From contig NC_092577.1 of the NCBI RefSeq assembly GCF_037975245.1, positions 24,363,398 through 24,427,397 of the forward strand: 64,000 bases of DNA. The letters run 5' to 3'. How positions within the stretch are numbered: position 1 is the first letter of the stretch; every line of letters begins with the position of its first letter. Below, in pieces: positions 1 to 12,198 of this stretch. A program made the translations under genes and the position numbers. The DNA is from Apostichopus japonicus. Its lineage: Eukaryota > Echinodermata > Holothuroidea > Aspidochirotida > Stichopodidae. Below the pieces are notes generated by a model that did not search any database, was not told the origin of the DNA, and was given only the letters and a program-made list of their open reading frames with translations.

Positions 1-240
1 GAATTTTCTCAATGGAATCAGTTAAACCATGGGGATAAACAATCAGGGATGAACTTGAACGTAGTTCCAGGAAGTAAACATGGTAAAACTTCATATCAGA
101 ATCATGTGCAGTATGAAATACAAACATTGATACGACCAAGACTTGGCAAACCCTGCAGTTCTAATAGAATATGTCATAGTAGTTTGCATATATCATCGGA
201 AAAGAAAGTAGTCCAGATAAGCAGCACACCAAACCACTCA

Positions 241-1390
241 ACAGTCTATTTACAAAATGTCAGCTGGATTAGCAATAAAGCAATATCTGTCTCTGATTTT
301 GTTGTATCAAATGATATTGACATTTTAGCACTAATTGAAACATGGCTGGGAACTGAGACGGACAGTTTAGTTACAGGTCATCTCGTCCCTATTATGATTT
401 TCTGCATGCGCCAGGTCCAATTGGAAAGTCTGGTGGAGGTGTGGGACTGTTATATAATGTCCATAAATATTAACACATCAACAAAGGATGGTCTCTGTAC
501 CTATTTTGAGCATATGGATTGCTGTGTTAGTATTGGCGATTCACAAATTGTACTGAAACTTCCTCCCTCCTCTAAAAATGGATTCAACTCTGTTTTCGAG
601 GAGTGGGCATTTAGAATCTGTCACAACTATGAAAGATTGTTCGGCCACTGCTAGTGATTTAAACTTTCACTTGGATGACCCCAATGATTTGGATTCTAAA
701 AAATTTCACAGACTTCTAAAATGTCCATGTATTAAAACAGCATGTGGAACTGAGACGGACAGTTTAGTTACAGGTCATCTCGTCCCTGTTATGATTTTCT
801 GCATGCGCCAGGTCCAATTGGAAAGTCTGGTGGAGGTGTGGGACTGTTATATAATGTCCATAAATATTAACACATCAACAAAGGATGGTCTCTGTACCTA
901 TTTTGAGCATATGGATTGCTGTGTTAGTATTGGCGATTCACAACTTGTACTGAAACTTCCTCCCTCCTTCCTCCTTCCTCCCTCCTCTAAAAACTCTGTT
1001 TTCGAGGAGTGGGCATTTAGAATCTGTCACAACTATGAAAGATTGTTCGGCCACTGCTAGTGATTTAAACTTTCACTTGGATGACCCCAATGATTTGGAT
1101 TCTAAAAAATTTCACAGACTTCTAAAATGTCCATGTATTAAAACAGCATGTGGTTGGTGCCACACATCGTGCTGGACACACTCATGTTGTTGTGATAACT
1201 CAGGAAAACAAAATACTGCAGGGTTCACCCTCTATTGTTGACGCTTGTCTTGGCAATATGGATGGAATGTGACCTATGATCATAATGTTGTTTAAACCAG
1301 AATACATTTGCAAAGTCACAGGAAGTGTTCCCAGTTTCATTGAGGACATTAGAGACTGGATCCCTGTAGCATGTGGGTCCACCGGTTAAT
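241..1390 (+). mobile_element. LINE endonuclease-domain remnant (CR1/L2-like)
   Basis: Translation shows a degenerate N-terminal endonuclease of a non-LTR retrotransposon. The frame near 255-350 reads SNDIDILALIETWLGTETD, the usual start of this domain. Another frame near 395-470 gives HAPGPIGKSGGGVGLLY, and the part after 1153 gives AGHTLDVVIT followed by a PSIVD-type ending. The reading changes frame several times and contains stops, so it is a dead copy. The segment between the first and last motifs is present twice in tandem. The clade is inferred from the motif style only; Jockey or RTE relatives are possible. Confidence 0.75.
349..1153 (+). repeat. Tandem duplication of about 400 bases inside the LINE remnant
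   Basis: Positions 349-747 and 746-1153 are near-identical copies: GGAACTGAGACGG starts both, and ATTAAAACAGCATGTGG ends both (731-747 and 1137-1153). The offset is 397 bases at the left and 406 at the right. The second copy has an expanded CCTCCTTC tract near 960-985 and lacks GGATTCAA of the first. The high identity points to a recent duplication. Confidence 0.9.
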
Positions 1391-1617
1391 GAGTGAGTGA
1401 GTTCTTACAACACATGCTCAAACAATATAGGCATTTGCCATGTACCGAAATGCACGAGGTCCATCACTCTGAGACCCCATGCCCCCTGGTACACATGCAT
1501 GAACGCACGAGGGCTGAGAGAGTTTGGAGGAAGACAAGACTGTAATCTGGCAGATATACAGAAAACAATGTCAAGTTGTGAACAAGCTTCTGATCCAAGA
1601 AAAACAAAACTACAAAT

Positions 1618-1733
1618 AGCATATATATATATGCATATATATATATATATGCGCATATATATATATATGCATATATATATATATGTATATATATCATATG
1701 TTTATATATATGTATGTATATATATATGTATGT
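1618..1733. repeat. AT-rich microsatellite
   Basis: An almost pure run of TA dinucleotides broken by ATGC, GCGC and GTATGT steps. Open reading frames rich in Ile and Tyr across it on both strands are artefacts of the repeat. Confidence 0.95.
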
Positions 1734-1734
1734 T

Positions 1735-1797
1735 TTATTGTAAAGCGCTTTAGAGTGATCTTATTTTGGATAAGGCGCTAAATATACATGTAACAAC
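1735..1797 (+). mobile_element. LINE 3' tail
   Basis: The string TGTAAAGCGCTTTAGAGTG, then GGATAAGGCGCTAAATATAC and TGTAACAACAAC, has the form of the conserved 3' end of many CR1/L2-like LINEs in marine animals: an AAGCGC stem followed by a simple-repeat tail. It may be the end of the element whose endonuclease is seen at 241-1390, with the middle deleted. It runs directly into the minisatellite. Confidence 0.6.
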
Positions 1798-3150
1798 AAC
1801 CCTACAGCTACCTGTAACTACAACCCTATAATAACCTGTAACTACAACCCTATAATAACCTGTAACTACTACTTTATAATAACCTGTAACTACTACTTTA
1901 TAATAACCTGTAACTACAACTCTATAATAACCTGTAACTACAACCCTAAAGCTACCTGTGACGACAACCTTACAGCTACCTGTTACTACAACCCTATAAT
2001 AACCTGTAAATACAACCCTATAATAACCTGTAACTACAACCCTATAATAACCTGTAACTACAACTCTATAATAACCTGTAACTACAACCCTATAATAACC
2101 TGTAACTACAACTCTATAATAACCTGTAACTACAACCCTAAAGCTACCTGTGGCGACAACCCTACAGCTACCTGTAAATACAACCCTATAATAACCTGTA
2201 ACTACAACTCTATAATAACCTGTAACTACAACCCTATAATAACCTGTAACTACAACTCTATACTAACCTGTAACTACAACCCTATAATAACCTGTAACTA
2301 CAACCCTAAAGCTACCTGTGACGACAACCTTACAGCTACCTGTAACTACAACCCTATAATAACCTGTAAATACAACCCTATAATAACCTGTAACTACAAC
2401 CCTATAATAACCTGTAACTACAACTCTATAATAACCTGTAACTACAACCCTATAATAACCTGTAACTACAACTCTATAATAACCTGTAACTACAACCCTA
2501 AAGCTACCTGTGGCGACAACCCTACAGCTACCTGTAAATACAACCCTATAATAACCTGTAACTACAACTCTATAATAACCTGTAACTACAACCCTATAAT
2601 AACCTGTAACTACAACTCTATAATAACCTGTAACTACAACCCTATAATAACCTGTAACTACAACCCTAAAGCTACCTGTGACGACAACCCTACAGCTACC
2701 TGTAACTACAACCCTATAATAACCTGTAAATACAACCCTATAATAACCTGTAATTACAACCCTATAATAACCTGTAACTACAACCCTAAAGCTACCTGTG
2801 ACGACAACCCTACAGCTACCTGTAACTACAACCCTATAATAACCTGTAAATACAACCCTATAATAACCTGTAATTACAACTCTATAATAACCTGTAACTA
2901 CAAGCCTATAATAACCTGTAACTACAACCCTATAATAACCTGTAACTACAACTCTATAATAACCTGTAACTACAACCCTAAAGCTACCTGTGACGACAAC
3001 CCTACAGCTACCTGTAACTACAACCCTATAATAACCTGTACCTACAACCCTATAATAACCTGTAACTACAACTCTATAATAACCTGTAACTACAAACCTA
3101 AAGCTACCTGTGACGACAACCCTACAGCTACCTGTAACGACAACCCTTTG
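1795..3150. repeat. 24-bp minisatellite with 360-bp higher-order period
   Basis: The unit is CCTGTAACTACAACCCTATA plus ATAA, repeated about 56 times. A variant marked GCTACCTGTG(A/G)CGAC starts at 1951, 2143, 2311, 2503, 2671, 2791, 2983 and 3103. The spacings are 192, 168, 192, 168, 120, 192 and 120, all multiples of 24, and the 192+168 pair gives a 360-bp superunit. The array ends about 90 bases before the first phosphofructokinase exon of the window, so it lies in an intron of that gene. Confidence 0.95.
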
Positions 3151-3240
3151 TCACCTTACCTTTTATGAAAATCATTCCAATGAAAACTAATGCAATGCAA
3201 ATAAATTAATGTAATGATTCTGTTTTTTTGGTTACTGCAG

Positions 3241-3352
3241 GAATGAAAATGCTAACCCTAACTTCACCACAGACTTCATCCACCAACTGTTTGCTGAAGA
3301 AGGACGTGGTCTGTTTACAGTCCGTAAGAATGTTCTGGGCCACATGCAACAG
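3241..3352 (+). CDS. pfk: 6-phosphofructokinase, internal exon (first of four in the window)
   Basis: This exon of ATP-dependent 6-phosphofructokinase lies between an acceptor TTACTGCAG and a donor GTATAG. It encodes [16 protein letters not shown], then AEEGRGLF and [10 protein letters not shown]. This matches the C-terminal (regulatory) half of animal PFK, whose conserved stretch is NENYTTDF...SEEGKG...[15 protein letters not shown] phosphorylates fructose-6-phosphate with ATP, the committed step of glycolysis, in the cytosol as a tetramer. The exon begins with one base that completes a split codon and ends on a codon boundary. The earlier exons, about 80% of the protein, must lie upstream of this window. 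Identification is from remembered family motifs and is firm, because all four exons join in phase. Confidence 0.95.
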
Positions 3353-4266
3353 GTATAGCTGTACTGGTAGAACGGTACCATTTCAAAGTTCTATGAACTC
3401 ATTACTCTGTATAGAAGAAGTGACAGAGCGTCCTGTGATCTGCTATGAGATGCTAAGGTCTGCTTAAGAAGAAGGGGAAGAAGAGATCATAACATACTTT
3501 TAACAAATTTACAAAATGATGCCACCACAAGGTTATAATGCTATGACAAGATTTCCAGAAATCCCTTCCCAGAGAAGGAAGTCTCCCATATGTTGATGAG
3601 CAAACTGGATAAAACTGAGCACCCCCCCCCTTTCCAGCTTTTACAGGGACCATGCAACCTAATTCACAGACATATTGATGGATCTATTCTTTGTGATTTA
3701 GAGTTTTTTATATGAGCTTTACAATGATTGGTCATGTGCAATAGTAATGGATAAACCATAATTGCGTTGGCTTTACCACATTCATACCGGTGTACTGTTA
3801 TTAGGACACTGCACTCCCCACCAAGCACAGACACACCTTGTGCAAACAATTTCACAGAACAATATACTCATTGTATGCAATAGAACTATCTTATACAGTG
3901 TTGTAGCAGTACACAACCCATGAACTGCAATGCTTAGTTAAGTAGACTTTGCTGTTCTTGTAGTAAGTCAGCACCAAAATTGTAAGCTAGCACTTATAAA
4001 GACACAAAGAAAAATTAAAACTCAAAACATCTAGAAGGATTTGGGTGAAGTTTGCATATATATTGCTCAATGCCAAAATGTACTGTTTACATTTGAAGGT
4101 ACAGTCTATTCCCTGGAGTCATGCTTTATCAGCCAATTTGATTCTTGGCTTCCCATACAAAAGACGTGTAAAATTCATGGTTTGGGTGAGTAAGGAATGT
4201 TGTGTTATTGTCTGTACTGAATTTAATTAAAAAAAATGAGAGCAGACAGTCGCTGTTTTATTTCAG

Positions 4267-4366
4267 GGTGGCAGTCCATCAGTGTTTGACCGTAATCTAG
4301 GAACCAAGCTGGGAGCCAAAGCAGCCAACTTCCTGGTACATTCAATTGATGAGAATACCAAAAGGA
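4267..4366 (+). CDS. pfk: 6-phosphofructokinase, second exon in window
   Basis: The acceptor is TTTCAG and the donor is GTGAGT at 4367. The exon encodes GGSPSVFDRNLGTKLGAKAA, then NFLVHSIDENTKR. GGSPxxFDRNxGTKxGAKA is the most conserved block near the PFK C-terminus, where the regulatory sugar-phosphate site is completed. The exon starts in phase 0 and ends with one base of a split codon (A, completed by AT in the next exon to give Asn). The intron before it is 914 bases and the intron after it is 5,154 bases. Confidence 0.95.
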
Positions 4367-4440
4367 GTGAGTACCAACCGTCAGGTCACAGATAAACTAT
4401 ACTTTAATGATGAGTAACCTTGATTTGTTCCTTTATACAG

Positions 4441-4672
4441 CTAACATGTTGAGGGAAGGCTTTGTAAGTGAGGATGGAGTGACATGGGAAGGCTTTGTAA
4501 GTAAGGATGGAGTTACAGTGAGGATGGAGTTACATGGGAAGGCTTGTAAGTGAGGATGGAGTTTACATAGGAAGGCTTTGTAAGTGGGGATGGAGTTACA
4601 TAGGAAGGCCTTGTATGTGAGGATGGAGTTACATTGGGAGGCTTTGTAAGTGAGGATGGAGTTACATGTGTT
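4441..4672. repeat. About 33-bp tandem repeat in PFK intron
   Basis: Roughly six degenerate copies of a unit containing GAAGGCTTTGTAAGTGAGGA and TGGAGTTACATGG. Each unit carries GTAAGTGAGG, which is close to a splice-donor consensus in the sense strand of the PFK intron. Confidence 0.85.
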
Positions 4673-5061
4673 TTGAGTTTGAAAAGGTTGAGATATCAGG
4701 GGGGAAGGAGATAACAGACAGTTGGATACTTAGTGGGACCAGATTTACATAAAGCACAAAGATATTTGGTAATTCAATTAAACAGGAGAGCATGTGAAAT
4801 TATGACTACTTTATTAGAAGACTTTTCATAGCTGTCCTCAACTGTGTCATAGAAACTTGAAACAATTGAATGCAGCTTCCTGTTTCAAAAGAGATAAGAG
4901 GGAAATGTGATAAAATGGAATCAGAGCTCTTAAAGGAGTGGCAAATGTTTGTTTATGCTGTGGGTTCGTATGAGAGGTGAATTTCATTGTATACAAGAGC
5001 ATTCAACTGTGTATGCCAATTTGTTGAGGTGTTCAGAAATTAATGACATACAGAATGATGG

Positions 5062-6064
5062 AAAAGGGAAACATGTCCAGTCTAGGTGTTGAGTGTGTTC
5101 ATAAAAGGAAACATGTCCTGTCTGGGTGGTAATTGTGCTCATAAAGGGGAAAATGTCCTGTCTGGGTGGTAAGTGTGCTCATAAAGGGAAAAAACCTACC
5201 TGGGTGGTAATCGGCCCCATGAAGGGAAACAGGTCCTGCCAGGGTGGTAAGTGTGATCATAAATGGAAACATGTCCTGCCTGGGTGGTAAGTGTGCTCAT
5301 AAAGGGAAACATGTCCTGCCTGGGTGGTAGGTGTGCTCATAAAGGGAAACATGTCCTGTCTGGGTGGTAAGTGTGATCATAAATGGAAACTTGTCCTACC
5401 TGGGTAGTAAGTGTGCCCATAAAAGGAAACATTTCCTGTCTGGGTGGTAAGTGTGCTCATAAAGGGAAACATGTCCTGTCTGGGTGGTAGTTGTGATCAT
5501 AAAAGGAAACATGTCCTACCTGGGTGGTAAGTGTGATCATAAATGGAAACATGTCCTACCTCGGTGGTAAGTGTGCTCATGAGGGGAAACATGTCCTGCC
5601 TGGGTGGTAAGTGTGCTCATGAGGGGAAACATGTCCTGCCTGGGTGGTGAGTGTGCTCATAAAGGGAAACATGTCCTGTCTGGGTGGTAAGTGTGCTCAT
5701 AAAGGGAAGCATGTCCTGACTGGGTGGTAAGTGTGTTCATAAATGGAAACATGTCCTACCTGGGTGGTAAGTGTGCCCATAAAAGGAAACATTTCCTGTC
5801 TGGGTGGTAGGTGTGCTCATAAAGGGAAACATGTCCTGTCTGGGTGGTAAGTGTGCTCATAAAGGGAAACATGTCCTGTCTGGGTGGTAAGTGTGATCAT
5901 AAAGGGAAACTTGTCCTACCTGGGTAGTAAGTGTGCCCATAAAAGGAAACATTTCCTGTCTGGGTGGTAAGTGTGCTCATAAAGGGAAACATGTCCTACC
6001 TGGGTGGTAAGTGTGATCATAAATGGAAACATGTCCTGCCTGGGTGGTGAGTGTGCTCATCAAT
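5062..6064. repeat. 40-bp minisatellite in PFK intron
   Basis: About 25 units of 40 bases: GTGTGCTCATAAAGGGAAAC followed by ATGTCCTGTCTGGGTGGTAA. Variants include ATAAATGG, CCTACC for CCTGTC, and GATCAT for GCTCAT; some variants recur in blocks, which suggests multi-unit duplication. Most units contain GGTAAGTGTG across the unit junction. Confidence 0.95.
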
Positions 6065-9000
6065 GAAATTATGATAATGATATGTTTATTCTCAGTTTTG
6101 CCAAAAATGGCATGCATCCTGGTTTCTGCATATTTGCATAATCAAAGGAGTTTACATTCCACAGGCATTTGTTGATGGATCAAAGGAAGAGAAGTGAACC
6201 AACCACAGCCAGTGTTCTGTTTTCATTTTGGCTTTTCATGCGGGCAATATAATTTATTAGTTATGATATTTCTGTTTGCTAATTAATGCGGGATCATTGC
6301 ATGTTCATCATCAATAATTTATTCATATCTCAGTGTTAGAATGAAGGTACATTTTCCACAGCTGTTTTAGTTTTTTGGTACATGTAAAACTAAAAATATG
6401 GGATAGATTTGAAAATTTTAAAAAACATGAAAAAAGTGTAATGTGTTACATAATGACTTTTCCAGTGAAAGACTAACTGATGCTTCCTAAAAGGATGAAC
6501 AATTATCTGATAGCAGCTACTTGCCCAACCCACCCTAACCACCTTTAGTGTGACTATTCTTGGGCGGATAAATTCTCTTTGTAAAGTTTGAGTGTTGCTT
6601 TTGTGTTTCCTTTAATGACTTTTTGTTTCAATTCTGGCTCATTTGTGCCTGGCTCATGTAAACCGTCCATTTGTAGACATAATTTCAAATGATACCTTTT
6701 TTGTTTTGCCATTGACATCAATTGTGATTGCAACAATTTGTATTTTCATTACCTTTTTCTTCCTGTGAAATGTGGAAAGGTATCCCTTGGCGATCTTTTA
6801 TCTCTCTGGCGGTATCGTTGCTTGTGTTTGGTATCAATAGCACACTACCGGAAATAAGTAGCTATGTGTCAAAGTGCTCTTCAGAGGCTGTGATGACATT
6901 AATCTTTGGCAAAAAATACACATGTAAGCATTCTCTCAAGTTTTTGCATTTTCCCCCTAATTTCTATACATTGTGGCTAGTGCTGGAAATACCATTCTTA
7001 TATACCCCAGTATTTTTGTTTCAAGTGGGTAAAGGTTTTAGTTACAGAGCAGATTTTGTAATGAAGTTTTTATTGAAACTATATTAATATTCAGGATAAC
7101 AATAAGAAGATATTTATTGAACAAGATTTCATGGCTTAACATGTACAGTATGTAGTTTTGTTATTGTTAGGTTTCAATTAATGGGGAAAATGCAAAAATT
7201 TGGATAAGTGAGTGTATTTTACCTGAGATGAAAAAAATACTGGGGTATACATGGAAATGCTCCCTCCACTTATGTTGTGTTACAACCTTAAAGTAATTCG
7301 CTAATGGTAATTGTTGATATGGAATGTTTGACAACACTATGTCTACTCTCATCACCCATCTTGTTTGATATCTTATCTTTGGTGTAATAAGTCACTTATC
7401 ATGTGACATATAATGTTTTAAGGTCACAACCAAACATATTTCATCTCTTAATCTGAGACAGTTGAATGTTAATTTAAAAAAAAAACCTTAAATATGAAGA
7501 GGATTCTGAAGATTCTTTAACTTACTTACTAACAAACAATTACAATTTGACAGTCACTTCAAAGTTATATAACTTTGAAAGGCTGTTTCAATGCAGCCAA
7601 AATATAATTTTACCCTTCTATAAAAATTTAAAGCTGTACACATGGAATGGTGGGATTAAAATTTTAGACATCAGTGGAAAACTTCTACCAATTACTCTTT
7701 TCCAAAGGGCTTGGTAACAGCGGAACTTGACAGTATGTTTCAGCAGCAGAACATAAGACTATATATACACATGGAAAAGATTCAGTTGAAGGAATAGTGA
7801 ATGTTAACATGCATGTTACACCTATTGCATCAGTAGTACACATTTTTAACATGTTTGTGTTGTTGTCCTTTGAATGATTGTAATATTGTTTGTAAACATC
7901 TATCCTGTTTAGTAACTAGCTAACCAATCTCTGCAGCTGCCTTATTTATAATGCTCATCAGTTTACCCAAACATTTGCTGTGATTATTGGTGTGATTATA
8001 GGTCAGTTGAACCTTGCACAAAAACAGTGAATTAACTGTTATTGGCTTGGCCATTCCTCTGATTATCATTGCTAGTTGTAACATACTTTGAATCCTAGGA
8101 GTAACATATAGTTGATGCAGTTTCTCTTGTGGCGTGTCTTGATCCTGGTTGATCCACCAAGACACAATCACTCCCAAGGTTATATCATGTTGTAAAATCA
8201 TTTGCAATTTACAAACACAGAATTTACATAAATTGATTCAGCACAGTACAGGAAAAATGTAAAGAAACTAAAGTGATCTGAAATTTGTCTCTGATATACA
8301 ATTATATAATTATTGGCTAAAAAAGTAGAATTTGTCATCCACCATGTTTGGACTGTTGTTTTTCAAAGTTGCATTATAAGATGTAGGTTAACTGCAGTAG
8401 ATGTGTTGTGATTTTTTTCCATGATTCTGCTGCAATCTATATGTAGTGAAGAATATGGCAGTCTACTGGCATTCATGTTCTCAGAAAGCAGGTTAAGTCT
8501 TCCGAAATATTGATTTCACAAAGTTGATGTCAAATATTAGTACTGTATATATTATTATTATTATTTGACATTGTCAAAGACGACACATTCCGCCAAAATT
8601 CTGTTTGATTTCACTCAAGTAATTACTGCTCCACAGACATAAGTTGTGATGTGTCAACCTTATTTAAAAATTCAAAAATATTAAGATGTGAATTGACAAG
8701 GAGGCACTAATCCACTGGCTACTGGAATATAACTTCCACTATGCAAAGTATTGAGAAGTTTCTTCTGCATTTCTGCTCTAATTACCAGCTGTCACATAGA
8801 TTGAATATGCTGACAGTGTCAATGTATCCCCGATGTTAGTGATTTTATACAAACATCCCAAGTTATCAGTGTTGTATTGCTTCTAACCCATAACATTTAG
8901 TGATCAAATTTACCTCAATGAATATAAGGTTTGTATAACCTCTTGCAAAACAGATTGCATCTGATAGTTTCATCAATTCCACAAAGATGATGGTTTTGTA

Positions 9001-9520
9001 AACTGATAATCTGGCATGACTATGCACATTTATATATTTTCTGTACTGTACAATATATGTTGTTCGTATCTGAAAATCCCATATTTCATATACATATTTC
9101 AAGATGCACTTGTCTACATTCGTTGGATTTTCATTGACCTTGTTGGTACAGTAGTCAAAGTTTGTGTAGGCTGTGAGTGGTTACAGTAGGTGTTTTCTAT
9201 GGAATTATTATAGCAACACTGCTTTATTTTGTGGTGATATGTTTGCTAGAAATTGGTGTAATATAGTATTGCTGTATCTTATTTTGAGGTAATTTATGTG
9301 AGGGGATTTCAATATATTCGTTGAAGAAATATCTTGGATTGGGGAATGGCATGTTCATCATGTCCTATTGGTAGTTGTAGGTAGTTAGAAAAAGTTTGTA
9401 GGAAAGATTAACAATTTGAATTTATCATCATGAGTGTGAAACATTGTATGATTATCTAGTGAAACCAAAATAGACATGTTTGTGGTTGATTGCTATGTTA
9501 GATGTGTTTGTTGTTTACAG
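6065..9520. other. Rest of large PFK intron, unique-looking AT-rich DNA
   Basis: No convincing exon, RNA gene or mobile element was recognised in this stretch. It is AT-rich with short homopolymer and ATT runs (for example ATTATTATTATT at 8550-8565). Open frames here, such as those at 6728-7087 and 7920-8207, lack splice-site support, domain motifs and coding-like composition. Confidence 0.6.
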
Positions 9521-9632
9521 ATCAGGGTAAAATTCACACTGAATCTAGAGAGTCTGCCTGTCTACTGGGTTTGAGCAAACGAGTCATTGGATTTACACCA
9601 GTCACTTCCCTCTCGCCAATTGTGGATTTTGA
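9521..9632 (+). CDS. pfk: 6-phosphofructokinase, third exon in window
   Basis: The exon is flanked by TTGTTTACAG and the donor GTGAGT. It reads NQGKIHTESRESACLLGLSK and then RVIGFTPVTSLSPIVDFE once joined to the previous exon. It aligns with the animal PFK segment that begins RNGRIF...DSGCVLG and ends in QPVAELKDQTDFE. It starts with two bases of a split codon and ends with GA, completed by A of the next exon to give Glu. Confidence 0.95.
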
Positions 9633-10177
9633 GTGAGTATTTTATTTGATTCTACTGTTTTATTTGCAGTAGATGACTTGTACAGATTCTCTTGTACTGG
9701 CACAATGCTTATGTATTCACTGTTGGTTCAGACTTTTCAAATCAATTCTTGACATAGCAAAAGCTGTTCAAGTTTATGATATTCTCTCATATTTGACAAT
9801 ATTAAGCCTTTAGGTGGAACCACAAATTGAATGTACTTTCCTCTAAAACTATTTTTTTTGCTTCTGTGTATTAAAATTGGAGGGAGGATAAACTTATATT
9901 TCTCTAAATATTTTGTACCAATTTAAGTCATTACTTTCACAGAAATAGGGATCCTTGTCAATTGTTTAGAGTGCACCAGTTATGTTGCAAAAGGGTATGG
10001 AGCTCTACATTATTTGAGAATTGCCTGTGCTTGATGTCCTGTAATGTTAGCTTCTCAATAATTGAGAATAAGTTTACACCATTTTATATTTGATCAGTTT
10101 TCATAACTACAAATAGTATGAAATGGTGCAGTAAGTCGTCCATAGTAAATGCATTTTGTCCATCCTGTATCCACTAG

Positions 10178-10310
10178 ACATCGTATACCTAAAGGCCAAT
10201 GGTGGATGAACCTGCGTCCATTGCTTCGCATCCTGGCCAAGCATACCAGTACCTACATCAGTGAGACCGAGGGTGGATTCGTGGCTGCTGGTGATGTCAC
10301 TTGTGATTAG
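10178..10310 (+). CDS. pfk: 6-phosphofructokinase, terminal exon with stop
   Basis: The acceptor is CCACTAG, and the stop codon TAG lies at 10308-10310. The exon encodes [20 protein letters not shown], then a tail [20 protein letters not shown] ending in TCD. HRxPKxQWWxxLRPxLxILAK is the near-invariant end of animal PFK. The tail after ILAK is variable between species, so its sequence cannot assign an isoform. The four exons together give about 152 C-terminal residues. Confidence 0.95.
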
Positions 10311-11454
10311 CCTCATTTCATAACTATTTGTCAGTAGCATTCATTTCCTGCATAATTTTTAAGATAGTTGCATGATTTGTAGTGTGTTTTGCAGCGTGAA
10401 TATTAACTTCTGCCTAAGGAGTTTAATAGTATTATATGGTGAAGCTCAAGTTTTCAGTTTTGCCACCTGTGCTGTTATCTGGAAGAACTAGTTGCTTCTT
10501 ATAATATGTGATATGTTTTTTCAGTAGGAATACCTGACTGATATGAATCACCAAATCGTGTGATTTGCCCATGTAACCAGCTTAGTAGAAATGCATCTCG
10601 CAAAATCCTGCAAATTACACTTAATTGAAACAACTGTTACCGAAGAAATTTGTTCCCTTAACAAAAATTCAAAATGTTTACCCTATTCACAAGACTAAAT
10701 TTACATCAGTAAAATGAACAGTTGAGGTAATTAGATAACTCAATTAGGGAGCATCAAGCTCATTTATAGTAGTTTGAAGAAGAAACTGTAAAATACACAC
10801 AGTTAAGTCCAAGAAGCTAATGAAAAGATCTATGAACACATGATCTGTCCGAACATTCTGTATAGAAAAACAGTCTCATGAAATACAGCAAGGATATTTA
10901 GAGGAATTATTGCATTGAACTGATACACCTTCAAATATGTATATATGTATATGTAAGAATGATGAACTGTCCTGAAGTATTTACATTGTGACTATGACAA
11001 ATCATGACATCTCTTAAAAAAAAAAATTCTTTAAGTATAGTCAATCCTTTCCAATTATAGTATGTTACCACACACTGAGATATTAAAAGCAACTGAAACA
11101 ACTAGACTGGTTACATTGTTGAAATGTGTTGAAATGTGTTCAATGATACAATTAACTGCAAAGTGCAATGGCTACTGTAATAACGCTGCTTATATTATAG
11201 TTGCTAATGGCAATTATTTGGTATCAACGTATCTTTATCACTGAACAACTCTTGATATGCTTATTATCACCAACACAGTCTGCATCGTTTTTCCTTGCAA
11301 ATTTTCTTTTCTTTCATGATACTCTTAGTATAGTAGATAGCGACAACATTAGATTGGTTGGATTGCAGGAACTATTATTTCAAACAGTAAGATTGTTAAT
11401 GTTAACTGACTACATTTGATTTGAGTATTATGAGTAATTATAGTAACAATGTGG
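10311..11454. other. PFK 3' flank / probable 3' UTR and intergenic DNA
   Basis: AT-rich sequence after the PFK stop. I see no clear canonical polyadenylation signal close to the stop and no other gene. A short TATG-rich stretch lies at 10938-10955. Confidence 0.5.
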
Positions 11455-12198
11455 TAGTGCTGATAGTCGACTCATTCTTTTGTAGTCGATGAATCGCATA
11501 GCTTTTCTCGCGATTACTGGGTTACAGATATGACCTCATCACTGTCATTTTTAGCTCATACCAGCATGCTGGTGTGAGCTATTGTTACAGTGCAGCGTCT
11601 ATCACTCTATCCGTCAACAATTGGTAAAACCGCTCCCACTCGCACAGTGTTTGATGGAATTTCATGAAACTTGGACACAAGGACCATTGGGTATAGGGCC
11701 ATCAGAGATGGTCCGAAATTTGGGGTCAAAGGTCACCTGTGGGCCGTAATGGGCCATTTTGTGGAAATACGCAAAATGCTTCTACAGATTCCATGGTACA
11801 ATGTTGAGGGTTTGTCACGAAAGTACTATGGAAGTTTTACATTCAGGGTGTTCATGAATTTGAGATCAAAGATCAACTAGGGGTCTTTTGTGGCCCGGGC
11901 CGCGGCCCTATATTTTCAAATTGCTCCTGTTCGTACAGTGTATGGCCAGTTATAATGAAACTTGGTCACAACGTTCCTCGGGATGAGAGTTACGAGGGGT
12001 GTTCGGAAAATTGAGGTCAAAGGTCATTTAGGGGGTCATCGGGGTCAAATATTTTCAAATATCTCAATCTCCTCAAGATTTTGATGGATCATATTCAAAG
12101 TTGAACTGATGATTGTTGGATTGTGTATGAATAAGGTGATGCCTAATAATTTTTGGTCAAAAGTTAATTAATTACAATTAATCCCCATTGTTTAAAAA

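Noticed and set aside
1405-1753. Ile/Tyr-rich frames on both strands
   Set aside because: They read through the TA microsatellite at 1618-1733.
1795-3150. CCCTAA-like strings as interstitial telomere repeat
   Set aside because: The unit is 24 bases and contains ACCTGTAAC. Only isolated AACCCTA words occur, not TTAGGG runs.
5062-6064. Regular 40-bp repeats as a CRISPR-like array
   Set aside because: There are no unique spacers; whole units are tandem and diverge by point changes. The host is a eukaryote.
7920-8207. 95-codon minus-strand frame
   Set aside because: It lies in the PFK intron, has no recognised domain, no splice or promoter support, and AT-driven composition.
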